In this document: positions 16,765-24,720 of the stretch, piece by piece
Layout: the number at the start of each line of letters is the position of its first letter
Numbering within the stretch: the first letter of the stretch is position 1
Origin: JBELHJ01 sp042091495
GTDB lineage: Bacteria; Bacteroidota; Bacteroidia; Flavobacteriales; Flavobacteriaceae
Direction: 5' to 3'
Length of the DNA stretch: 40,315 bases
Assembly (NCBI GenBank): GCA_042091495.1
Contig: JBELHJ010000019.1
Coordinates: 1-40,315, forward strand
Translations under genes and position numbers: made by a program
Notes under the pieces: model-generated
Told to the model about the DNA's origin: nothing
Seen by the model: the letters and a program-made list of their open reading frames with translations, nothing else
Databases searched by the model: none

Positions 16765-17529
16765 ATGGGAAAAATAATTGGTATAGCAAATCAAAAGGGA
16801 GGTGTTGGAAAAACGACTACATCTGTTAATCTTGCTGCGTCCTTAGGTGTTCTTGATAAAAAAGTTTTATTAATTGATGCTGACCCTCAAGCTAATGCAA
16901 CCTCGGGACTTGGTGTTGATGTTGAGACTATCGATATCGGGACCTACCAGTTATTGGAACACAACGTATCAGCAGCAGATGCTATTGTACAAACTTCAGC
17001 TCCTAATGTTGATTTAATTCCTGCTCATATTGATTTGGTAGCCATTGAGATTGAACTTGTGGATAAAGATGATAGAGAGTACATGCTACGTAAAGCTTTA
17101 GCACCCATTAAAGATCAATATGATTATATTCTCATTGATTGTGCACCATCACTTGGACTGTTAACCCTGAATGCGCTAACTGCAGCAGATGCCGTTATCA
17201 TTCCAATTCAATGTGAGTATTTTGCACTTGAAGGTTTAGGAAAATTATTGAATACTATAAAAAGTGTACAAAAAATTCACAATCCAGAACTTGACATAGA
17301 AGGCTTACTCTTAACCATGTACGATTCCAGGTTGCGATTATCCAATCAAGTTGTGGAAGAGGTTCAAAAACATTTTAGTGAAATGGTATTTGAAACTATC
17401 ATTCAGCGTAATGTTAGACTTAGTGAAGCTCCAAGTTTTGGAGAAAGCATTATAAATTACGATGTTAGCAGTAAAGGAGCTACAAACTATTTGAGTTTAG
17501 CCAAAGAAATGATTAAAAAGAATGCGTAA
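16765..17529 (+). CDS. parA: ParA/Soj chromosome-partitioning ATPase
   Basis: An in-frame ATG 10 codons upstream exists, but its extra residues look unlike the family. The ATG at 16765 gives MGKIIGIANQKGG, the canonical ParA opening, and a 254-residue product. The deviant Walker A motif KGGVGKTTT is at residues 11-19, LLIDADPQANAT starts at about 36, and YILIDCAPSLGLLTLNAL is at about 124-141. There is no N-terminal helix-turn-helix, as is usual for chromosomal Soj-type proteins. It binds DNA as an ATP dimer and positions ParB-parS complexes during segregation. parB follows with a TAATG overlap. No parS-like 16-mer was recognised nearby. Confidence 0.95.
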   Translation: MGKIIGIANQKGGVGKTTTSVNLAASLGVLDKKVLLIDADPQANATSGLGVDVETIDIGTYQLLEHNVSAADAIVQTSAPNVDLIPAHIDLVAIEIELVDKDDREYMLRKALAPIKDQYDYILIDCAPSLGLLTLNALTAADAVIIPIQCEYFALEGLGKLLNTIKSVQKIHNPELDIEGLLLTMYDSRLRLSNQVVEEVQKHFSEMVFETIIQRNVRLSEAPSFGESIINYDVSSKGATNYLSLAKEMIKKNA

Positions 17530-18437
17530 TGGCTAAAGCAACAAAAAAACAGGCTCTAGGTAGAGGACTTTCCGCTTTATTAAAAGACCCATCAAACGAT
17601 ATCAGCTCTGCAACAGATAAAAATGCTGACAAAGTTATTGGTAATATTGTTGAGCTAGACCTAGAAAGTATAGAAATCAACCCGTTTCAGCCAAGGACCC
17701 AGTTTAATGAGGAAACTTTAGTTGAATTGGGTATGTCCATCAAAGAATTGGGTGTTATTCAGCCAATAACAGTAAGGAAATTGGAATTCAATAAATTTCA
17801 GTTAGTTTCTGGAGAGCGTCGTTTAAGAGCTTCTAAAGCTATTGGGCTTCAAACTATACCTGCCTATATTAGAATCGCTAATGATCAAGAATCATTAGAA
17901 ATGGCTTTAGTTGAAAATATTCAACGTCAAGACCTAGATCCTATAGAAATTGCATTGTCATACCAAAGGCTAATTGATGAAATAAATCTAACTCAGGAAC
18001 AAATGAGTTCTAGAGTAGGAAAAAAACGTTCTACGATAACCAATTATTTGCGTTTACTTAAACTAGATCCTATTATTCAAACTGGAATAAGAGATAGTTT
18101 TATTTCAATGGGACATGGCAGAGCCATCATAAATATTGAAAATCAAACGGATCAGCTAGATATATACGCAAAGATTATTAATCATAAATTATCTGTAAGA
18201 GCTACAGAGGAATTGGTAAGAAACTACAATAAAAACTTTGATACCTCCGTTCCAACTAAAACTAGTGAAGCAGAATTGCCAAAATATATTCAAAAAGGAG
18301 TAAAAGAGTTTTCAGATTACTTTGGTCACAAGATTAAAGTAAAAGTTAGCCCAAAAGGCATAGGCAATATTTCCATTCCTTTTCACTCTAAGGAAGATTT
18401 TGAACGTTTGAAAAAATTAATCAAAGGTGCCAAATAA
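17529..18437 (+). CDS. parB: ParB/Spo0J chromosome-partitioning CTPase
   Basis: The 302-residue protein begins on the TAATG overlap with parA. The N-terminal CTP-binding domain shows the PFQPRTQF motif (about 54-61), LGVIQPITVRK (73-83) and the GERRLRASKAIG box (97-108). LVENIQRQDLDPIE (130-143) leads into a helix-turn-helix region with SRVGKKRSTITNYLRLLKLD (about 159-178) that reads parS. A C-terminal dimerisation domain follows. It loads at parS, spreads as a clamp and is moved by ParA. The overlap with the next gene (11 nt) suggests that the transcript continues into the cell-envelope genes. Confidence 0.95.
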   Translation: MAKATKKQALGRGLSALLKDPSNDISSATDKNADKVIGNIVELDLESIEINPFQPRTQFNEETLVELGMSIKELGVIQPITVRKLEFNKFQLVSGERRLRASKAIGLQTIPAYIRIANDQESLEMALVENIQRQDLDPIEIALSYQRLIDEINLTQEQMSSRVGKKRSTITNYLRLLKLDPIIQTGIRDSFISMGHGRAIINIENQTDQLDIYAKIINHKLSVRATEELVRNYNKNFDTSVPTKTSEAELPKYIQKGVKEFSDYFGHKIKVKVSPKGIGNISIPFHSKEDFERLKKLIKGAK

Positions 18438-19023
18438 AATAGGCTTAACAATCGTATTCATTTTCGGGTTTATTATCACAATATGTTCTCAGGAATTAAA
18501 AAAAGTAAAGGTAGTAGAACAACCTGAAAAAATTTCTCCAACACAAACTGGCGAAAAAATTGATATGCTGGCTCCTAGTAAAGCTGCATTCTATTCTGCA
18601 GTTCTACCAGGTTTAGGCCAAGCCTATAATAAAAAGTATTGGAAAATACCTATCGTATATGCAGCACTTGGTACTGGTGTGTATTTTTATAAAATGAATG
18701 ATAACCGATACAACCGTTACAGAGACGCTTATAAAAGACGTTTGGCTGGATATCAAGATGATGAATTTTACGGAGATATTCCTGGACAACCAAGAATTGA
18801 AGATGATGCATTGATTAGAGCTCAAAAAATACTAAAGAAAAATAAAGAAATTTCTATTTTAGTTACACTGGGGCTTTATGCTTTAAATATCATTGATGCT
18901 AATGTAGATGCACATCTCATTCAATTTAATGTTGATGAAAATTTAACGCTTCAGCCGCATTATGAATTTAATGCAATTGACCAGAGATCAAATGTGGGAT
19001 TATCCCTCAATTTAAACTTTTAA
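18427..19023 (+). CDS. DUF5683 family membrane-associated protein
   Basis: This is a 198-residue protein of unknown function, recognised as the DUF5683 type found between parB and dapB in many Flavobacteriia. The start is a GTG at 18427 that overlaps parB by 11 nt. It gives an N-terminal hydrophobic segment (residues 5-21, a signal peptide ending near SQE). The core PSKAAFYSAVLPGLGQAYNKKYWKIPI (about 50-76) is typical of this family, in which a small hydrophobic 'GLGQ-Y' hairpin precedes another membrane segment (ALGTGVYFY). A second hydrophobic stretch lies at about 138-152. It is probably an envelope protein. The GTG is the only start that keeps the signal segment. Confidence 0.8.
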   Translation: MPNKIGLTIVFIFGFIITICSQELKKVKVVEQPEKISPTQTGEKIDMLAPSKAAFYSAVLPGLGQAYNKKYWKIPIVYAALGTGVYFYKMNDNRYNRYRDAYKRRLAGYQDDEFYGDIPGQPRIEDDALIRAQKILKKNKEISILVTLGLYALNIIDANVDAHLIQFNVDENLTLQPHYEFNAIDQRSNVGLSLNLNF

Positions 19024-19025
19024 TT

Positions 19026-19727
19026 ATGAATATAGCGCTATTAGGATATGGTAAAATGGGAAAAGTTATTGAGCAAATAGCTATTAACAGAGGACATAAT
19101 ATTACCCTTATAGTAGATCAACATAAGCAAAACTTAGAGTTATCTAATGTGGATGTGGCCATAGATTTTAGTATGCCAGAGAGTGCATTTAACAACCTCA
19201 AAACTTGTTTTGAAAATAACACTTCTGTAGTTTGTGGAACTACAGGCTGGTTGGAACAATATGAAGAAGCTGTTGCATTATGTAAAGCCTCAAAAAGTGG
19301 CTTTATATATGCCTCAAACTTTAGTTTGGGTGTTAATATATTTTTTGAGGTTAATAAAGTTTTAGCAAAACTTATGAAAAATCAGTCGCAATATAACATT
19401 AGCCTTGAAGAAATTCATCACACTCAAAAATTAGATGCCCCAAGTGGTACTGCAATCAGTTTAGCTGAAGATGTTATTAGTAATTCTAACTATGAACAAT
19501 GGCAATTGGATCAGGCAGGAGCAGGTGTAATTCCTATTACCGCTATTAGAGAGCCCGAAGTTCCTGGGACACATACCGTAGACTATACTTCAGAAGTTGA
19601 TACTATTTCTATAACTCATAAAGCCCATAACCGAATGGGATTTGCCCTTGGTGCAGTTATTGCTGCGGAATGGCTTCATGGAAAACAAGGCGTTTATTCC
19701 ATGAAAGACGTTTTAGATATAAATTAA
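19026..19727 (+). CDS. dapB: 4-hydroxy-tetrahydrodipicolinate reductase
   Basis: At 233 residues it matches the short DapB form of Bacteroidota (enterobacterial DapB is near 270). It reduces 4-hydroxy-tetrahydrodipicolinate with NAD(P)H in lysine and meso-diaminopimelate synthesis. The nucleotide-binding loop GYGKMGK is at residues 7-13. VVCGTTGW (68-75) and YASNFSLGVN (95-104) are family blocks. The signature HHTQKLDAPSGTA (131-143) holds the catalytic histidine and lysine. It sits 2 nt after DUF5683 and 49 nt before lepB, within a run of cell-envelope genes. Confidence 0.96.
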   Translation: MNIALLGYGKMGKVIEQIAINRGHNITLIVDQHKQNLELSNVDVAIDFSMPESAFNNLKTCFENNTSVVCGTTGWLEQYEEAVALCKASKSGFIYASNFSLGVNIFFEVNKVLAKLMKNQSQYNISLEEIHHTQKLDAPSGTAISLAEDVISNSNYEQWQLDQAGAGVIPITAIREPEVPGTHTVDYTSEVDTISITHKAHNRMGFALGAVIAAEWLHGKQGVYSMKDVLDIN

Positions 19728-19776
19728 TATTGTAACAAAAGATAAACCACTTAGACCAACTTAAAAATATTTACTT

Positions 19777-21333
19777 ATGACACTTATACAATGGTTGCTT
19801 TTTGCTTTAGCTTTACAAATTATTCATGGCTTAGGGACATGGAAATTATATAAATATGCTGGTCTTGCTCCATGGATGGCATTTGTTCCCGTTTATAATG
19901 CTGTAGGGTTAATGAAAATAATAAACAGACCGTGGTGGTGGACTATACTGCTTTTTATTCCTGTTGTTAATTTAATTATGTTTCCTGTAGTTTGGGTAGA
20001 AACAGCAAGAAGTTATGGGAAAAATAGTTCTACAGATACCACTTTAGCAATATTCAGTCTTGGATTCTATAATTTTTATCTTAACTACGGACTTGACCTA
20101 AAGCACATTGAAAATAGAGACTTGAAAGCACGAACAGGTTTTGGTGATTGGGTAAGCTCAATTTTGTTTGCCATTGTTGCTGCAACTTTAGTTCATACGT
20201 ATTTCATGCAACCGTTTACCATTCCAACGTCCTCATTAGAGAAAACACTCTTGGTTGGTGATTTCTTATTTGTAAGTAAATTTCATTACGGAGCACGTGT
20301 GCCAATTACAGCTGTATCTGCACCTATGGTCCATGATACCATACCTGTATTAGGAGTGAAGTCATACAGTAGTAAATTTGAATTACCATATCTAAGACTA
20401 CCAGGTTTTCAAACAATTAAAAACAATGATATTGTTGTCTTTAATTGGCCTGTAGATACATTATTTAATATGTATAAAAAAGCAGATAAAAAATATTACA
20501 AACCAATAGACAAAAAAACTAATTATGTAAAGCGCTGTGTTGGAATACCTGGAGACTTATTAGAAATTAGAGACGGATATGTATTTATTAATGGTGAACA
20601 AAACAATTTACCAGACCGCGCTAAGTTGCAATTTTCATATACCATTACTTTTAAAAATATTTCGTCATACCAGCAAGCTATAGATATTTTAAAACGCTAT
20701 GATATTACTGACGGTCTAGGCCAAGATCCTAATACAAAAGAAATCTTTATTCAAGCTACAGAAGAAGCTGTTTCTAAAGCTAAAAACCACCCAAATATTG
20801 AAAGCATTACCATGCGTCGTGCTCAAAAAGGAGATCGCGACCCTTCTATTTTTCCAAACCACATTAACTACAATTGGAATAATGATTTCATGGGACCATT
20901 CTACATTCCTGAGGCAGGAAAAACAGTTGCTTTAGACACTAAGATCCTTCCGCTTTACAAACGTATTATCACAGAATATGAAGGCCATGATTTAAAAGTG
21001 ATAAATGATACCATTTACATTGACGAACAAGAGGTAGATACTTATACATTTGCTAAAGATTACTACTGGATGATGGGTGATAACAGACATAACTCTCTTG
21101 ATGCAAGAGCCTGGGGTTTTGTGCCATTTGATCATGTTGTAGGTAAACCTGTATTCATATGGATGAGTATAGATTCCAATGCTAAAGGGCTTGATAAATT
21201 TAGATGGGAACGTTTCTTTACCACAGTTAGTGGAGAAGGGAAACCAGATTCTTATTTGATACACTTTTTAATTGCATTAGGGTTATACTGGGGATTCAAT
21301 AAATGGAGAAAGCACAAAAAAAATAATGCTTAA
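19777..21333 (+). CDS. lepB: Signal peptidase I with N-terminal membrane domain (DUF5684-LepB)
   Basis: This is a 518-residue S26 peptidase that removes signal peptides at the periplasmic face of the inner membrane. Residues 1-110 hold several hydrophobic segments typical of DUF5684 (LAPWMAFVPVYNAV, WWWTILLFIPVVNLI). The catalytic part begins near residue 125. IPTSSLEKTLLVGDFLFVSK (149-168) is the 'IPSGSMMPTL' box, so S153 should be the nucleophile. K252 in NYVKRCVGIPGD is the general base. WMMGDNRHNSLDARAWGFV completes the fold near 430-448. A segment of roughly 165 residues lies between the GIPGD and GDNR blocks. A last membrane helix lies at the C-terminus. The long form is common in Bacteroidota. 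Confidence 0.93.
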   Translation: MTLIQWLLFALALQIIHGLGTWKLYKYAGLAPWMAFVPVYNAVGLMKIINRPWWWTILLFIPVVNLIMFPVVWVETARSYGKNSSTDTTLAIFSLGFYNFYLNYGLDLKHIENRDLKARTGFGDWVSSILFAIVAATLVHTYFMQPFTIPTSSLEKTLLVGDFLFVSKFHYGARVPITAVSAPMVHDTIPVLGVKSYSSKFELPYLRLPGFQTIKNNDIVVFNWPVDTLFNMYKKADKKYYKPIDKKTNYVKRCVGIPGDLLEIRDGYVFINGEQNNLPDRAKLQFSYTITFKNISSYQQAIDILKRYDITDGLGQDPNTKEIFIQATEEAVSKAKNHPNIESITMRRAQKGDRDPSIFPNHINYNWNNDFMGPFYIPEAGKTVALDTKILPLYKRIITEYEGHDLKVINDTIYIDEQEVDTYTFAKDYYWMMGDNRHNSLDARAWGFVPFDHVVGKPVFIWMSIDSNAKGLDKFRWERFFTTVSGEGKPDSYLIHFLIALGLYWGFNKWRKHKKNNA

Positions 21334-21343
21334 TCTTTAATAC

Positions 21344-21973
21344 ATGGAGGTAATTTTACATCCTGCTTATTTTGGTTCTATAGCAAGTGTTTCAAAAATG
21401 GTTAAAGCTTCAAACTTATGGTTAGAAAAGCATGACAATTATGAAAAACAAACCTACAGAAACCGTATGGATGTATATGGTGCTAACGGTCTACTTCCTT
21501 TAACAATTCCTGTTAACTATACTCAAAAAGAACGTAAACTTTACCGTGAAGTTAAAATAGCCAATACTTATAACTGGCAAAGTTCTCATTGGAAATCACT
21601 AGAGTCTGCATATAAAACATCGCCTTTTTTTGAATACTATGAAGATGAACTAAGACCCTTATATACTAAACCGTTTGAATACCTTATGGAATTCAATATG
21701 GCATGTCTTGAATCTTTTATGGCTTGTTTACAACATGAATTATCTTATGATTGGACTTCTAAATTTGAAAAAGATTTTTCCAATACCAATATCCAGGATG
21801 CACGTCAGTTCATACATCGCAAATTCATTAAAACCAATTTTAATTTAGAAAGCTACACACAAGTATTTCAAAACAAACATGGTTTTATAAAAAATTTAAG
21901 TGTCTTGGATTTATTATTTAATGAAGGCCCAAACGCCCTAGATTACTTATTAGCGCAACCTAATGAGGCTTAG
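21344..21973 (+). CDS. WbqC-like family protein
   Basis: This 209-residue soluble protein has the WbqC family opening, ILHPAYFGSIASVSKMVKA (4-22), then NRMDVYGANGLLPLTIPV (40-57) and WQSSHWKSLESAYKTSPFFEYY (77-98). In members from O-antigen loci the family is linked to polysaccharide or sugar modification, but no reaction is established that I can name. It begins 10 nt after lepB and converges with the minus-strand EEP gene 17 nt downstream. It is the end of the parA-lepB gene run. Confidence 0.85.
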   Translation: MEVILHPAYFGSIASVSKMVKASNLWLEKHDNYEKQTYRNRMDVYGANGLLPLTIPVNYTQKERKLYREVKIANTYNWQSSHWKSLESAYKTSPFFEYYEDELRPLYTKPFEYLMEFNMACLESFMACLQHELSYDWTSKFEKDFSNTNIQDARQFIHRKFIKTNFNLESYTQVFQNKHGFIKNLSVLDLLFNEGPNALDYLLAQPNEA

Positions 21974-21990
21974 ATTAAACTAGACTAAAC

Positions 21991-23022
21991 TTAATGTAAA
22001 TCTAATACAGCTTTAACTGGAAAATGATCAGAGTACTCTTTATCGAAAGTGGTGAACGAAAGTACATCGTAATTAGGATCTGAGAGAATAAAATCAATGC
22101 GCAATGGAAAGAATTTAAAATTAAATGTTTTTCCAAAACCATTGCCTGCACTTACAAAACAATCTATCAAATCGCCTCTTATTTTTCTGTACACGTATGA
22201 ATATGAAGTGTTATTAAAATCTCCTGTGACTATAAATGGATAAGGAGATTGTTTTTGATGCGCAACAATCAAATCCATTTGGTCTTGCTGCTTACTAAAC
22301 AATCCTGCAATATGTTTTATGAGGCCCTTAGAATCTTGTTCTTTTAATTTTTCAATATCGGAATCAATACTCAAAGATTGTAGGTGGATGTTATAGACTC
22401 TAACGGTATCTTTTTTTATTATCAAATCAGCAAACATGGCATTATTGCCAGTAGACTCAAAGTCAATGGTACCAGAATCAATGATTTCATATTTTGAGAA
22501 AATGGCTAAACCACTTTTTGTAAAACCTGTTTTACTTTTTTGTTTTACAGCAGAGAAATATCCTTCAAAATGGTTTTCAATATGATTAATTTTAGGATAT
22601 TCTTGCATGCATAAAAGATCCAGATTTTGAGAAGTTATAAATTCTAATGCATCATTATTAAGCTCTTTAGAAGTTTTTGATGGTGTGGAGTGATTAAAAT
22701 TTCTCACATTATAACTCATAATACTAATGCCTTTTGATGAAAAGTTTTCAGAGTTATTGAAATTTAAAAAGGAAAGTATATATGTATACCCTAATCCTAA
22801 AATGATTAGAGATAATAAAAACTGTTTCTTAAACTTAAGTATCCAGTATATTACAAACAAAGCATTGGCAATAATTAAGAATGGTACTGATAGTACTAGC
22901 ACTGATAATAAAGCAAAATGCCTAGGTGGTAAATAAGGTAGTACATAGGATAGTAGTAATATAAAAGCTAAAATAGAATTTAGACAGAATATTAATTTAT
23001 CTATAAAACTAAGTCCTTTCAT
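21991..23022 (-). CDS. Endonuclease/exonuclease/phosphatase family membrane protein
   Basis: This is a 343-residue protein with three hydrophobic N-terminal segments (about 10-30, 37-60 and 66-87) followed by an EEP (DNase I-like) domain. Domain motifs appear in order: IMSYNVRNFN with N105, LCMQEYP with E141, YNIHLQS, VTGDFNNTSYSY with the catalytic Asp-Asn pair near 267-269, and SDHFPV near the end. The fold cleaves phosphodiester or phosphomonoester bonds with magnesium. The membrane anchor suggests an envelope substrate, which I cannot name. It is the last gene of the long minus-strand series, 2 nt after the second rhomboid gene. Confidence 0.88.
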   Translation of the reverse strand: MKGLSFIDKLIFCLNSILAFILLLSYVLPYLPPRHFALLSVLVLSVPFLIIANALFVIYWILKFKKQFLLSLIILGLGYTYILSFLNFNNSENFSSKGISIMSYNVRNFNHSTPSKTSKELNNDALEFITSQNLDLLCMQEYPKINHIENHFEGYFSAVKQKSKTGFTKSGLAIFSKYEIIDSGTIDFESTGNNAMFADLIIKKDTVRVYNIHLQSLSIDSDIEKLKEQDSKGLIKHIAGLFSKQQDQMDLIVAHQKQSPYPFIVTGDFNNTSYSYVYRKIRGDLIDCFVSAGNGFGKTFNFKFFPLRIDFILSDPNYDVLSFTTFDKEYSDHFPVKAVLDLH

Positions 23023-23024
23023 TG

Positions 23025-23885
23025 TTATTTACCTGCTCTAAAAAGAAACTCTTTTTCTTCTTTGGTTAAACTCTCGTAGCCACTTTTACTGATTTTATCA
23101 AGAATAAGATCAATTTGTTTTTGTTTGTTCAATTCTGAAAATTCTGAAGATTTAGTTACCGATGATTTTGAAGCACGTTTATGCACTGTTTTTAGGGGTG
23201 ATTTAGTCTTAAAAACAGATACGATTCCGCTAACAAACTTATCAAAACCAGACCCTAAATCTTTACCGTTTTTAAATTGCACAGCATACAAGTAGCCTAA
23301 CAAAGCACCTCCCAAATGAGCAATATTACCTCCTTGGTTTGCCCCTACTAAACCTAGGAAATCAAAACCAATCATAACCAATGCAATGTATAATAACTTT
23401 ATATTAAATGATAAAATACGGACTTCATTATCTGGTAAATAGACACATAAGAAAATAAGTAATGCTCTTACTCCTGCTGAGGCTCCAACTAAAACACCAA
23501 CTGATTTTAGATAACTATCATCAAATAAATTGTAGACCAACAAATAGGCCATACCACCAAAAATAATTCCGAGTAAATAGATATTAAGAATTAAACGTTT
23601 TTGGAATAAGTTAAATAAAATACGAGCTATGTAATGCAATACTAGCATATTAAAAAGGAGATGAAAAAAATCATAGTGTACAAACCCATAAGTAAGTATA
23701 CTCCAAGGTTGGTATATCAAATCAAAAACATCACGAGGGAGCTCTAAATATCTAATCAACCATACATCGCCTTTTAAAGCTCCAAACAAGGCACTTAAAA
23801 TAAAAACACCAACATTAAGCACTATAATTTGCTCAATGACATTAAAGCTTTTAAATTTTATTTGTAACCGATTTAATGTACTCAT
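23025..23885 (-). CDS. Rhomboid-family intramembrane serine protease (second of pair)
   Basis: A longer frame starts at a TTG (23897) inside the preceding gene. The ATG at 23885, 2 nt after that stop codon, is the better start and gives 286 residues. The rhomboid core has six or so hydrophobic segments, HYDFFHLLFNM (70-80), the catalytic serine S136 in GASAG, and H190 in NIAHLGGALLGY. Residues 206-286 are a soluble tail. It ends in a conserved motif (IDLILDKISKSGYESLTKEE) seen at the C-terminus of Bacteroidota rhomboids next to mutL. It should cleave transmembrane segments in the inner membrane. The substrate is unknown. Confidence 0.9.
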   Translation of the reverse strand: MSTLNRLQIKFKSFNVIEQIIVLNVGVFILSALFGALKGDVWLIRYLELPRDVFDLIYQPWSILTYGFVHYDFFHLLFNMLVLHYIARILFNLFQKRLILNIYLLGIIFGGMAYLLVYNLFDDSYLKSVGVLVGASAGVRALLIFLCVYLPDNEVRILSFNIKLLYIALVMIGFDFLGLVGANQGGNIAHLGGALLGYLYAVQFKNGKDLGSGFDKFVSGIVSVFKTKSPLKTVHKRASKSSVTKSSEFSELNKQKQIDLILDKISKSGYESLTKEEKEFLFRAGK

Positions 23886-23887
23886 AG

Positions 23888-24709
23888 TTAATTCCAACGG
23901 TTATTATTAAACTGATTTTTTTTCCAATACCACATCATTATAAATCCTGTTAAAGCACCTCCAATATGTGCAACGTAGGCAGTATTGCTTGGGCTAAAAA
24001 AGGATTGCCCAGTAACTGCTGAAATAATATCTAGAATTATAATTCCAGGGATAAAATACTTGGCTTTAATAGGCACTGGTAAAAATAATAACATCAAACG
24101 TGACTCAGGGTATATCATACCAAAGGCTACCAACACCCCCATAAGAGCTCCAGAAGCCCCAACCATAGTACCTCTACTCAATACATTGATATTAAAAAAA
24201 GCATCAAATACTGGTCCATTAACCAAAGAAATCTCTTGATTATAAGAAGCAAAAAGAGGCTCCATCTGTTCATACAGTAGTCGTCCTTCAAATCGGTTTC
24301 CGGAGATGATATCTAAATTAAAAACAGCATTAATGAGTTCAGATGGTAATCCTAGTTTTGAGATATCCATTAAATACCCTCCTATTTGAATATAATACAC
24401 CAAATAAGTTAGTACTACAGCACCTAAACCTGATGAGATATAAAAAAATATAAATTTCCGACTGCCAAATACTTGCTCAACAGCAACACCAAACATATAT
24501 AAGGCAAACATGTTAAAAAATAAATGCATCACACCACCATGCATAAACATATGGGTGATAATTTGCCAAGGGTAAAACAAATCGTTCTCAGGGTAATATA
24601 AAGCAAACCAGCGGTAAAATAATTCGCCTTGACCAATGGTCAAAGTTCCAATAAACATAATGGCGTTTATTATTATTAAATGTTTTACCGTTTCTGTAAT
24701 TCCTCTCAT
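23888..24709 (-). CDS. Rhomboid-family intramembrane serine protease (first of pair)
   Basis: The 273-residue membrane protein carries the rhomboid elements HMFMHGGVMHLFFNMFALYM (53-72), S186 in the GASGALMG active-site loop, and H248 in YVAHIGGALTGF, forming the Ser-His dyad. A region of about 65 residues between the third and fourth hydrophobic segments (roughly 112-177) is longer than in the neighbouring paralogue. This probably forms a periplasmic loop and is a plausible basis for a different substrate. It lies 11 nt after mutL and 2 nt before the second rhomboid. Two consecutive, quite different active rhomboids are a known Bacteroidota arrangement, so a shared pathway is possible. Confidence 0.92.
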   Translation of the reverse strand: MRGITETVKHLIIINAIMFIGTLTIGQGELFYRWFALYYPENDLFYPWQIITHMFMHGGVMHLFFNMFALYMFGVAVEQVFGSRKFIFFYISSGLGAVVLTYLVYYIQIGGYLMDISKLGLPSELINAVFNLDIISGNRFEGRLLYEQMEPLFASYNQEISLVNGPVFDAFFNINVLSRGTMVGASGALMGVLVAFGMIYPESRLMLLFLPVPIKAKYFIPGIIILDIISAVTGQSFFSPSNTAYVAHIGGALTGFIMMWYWKKNQFNNNRWN

Positions 24710-24720
24710 AGCATAATCAT

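Noticed and set aside
23886..23897. TTG start for the second rhomboid
   Set aside because: It overlaps the end of the first rhomboid. An ATG 12 nt on is better placed.
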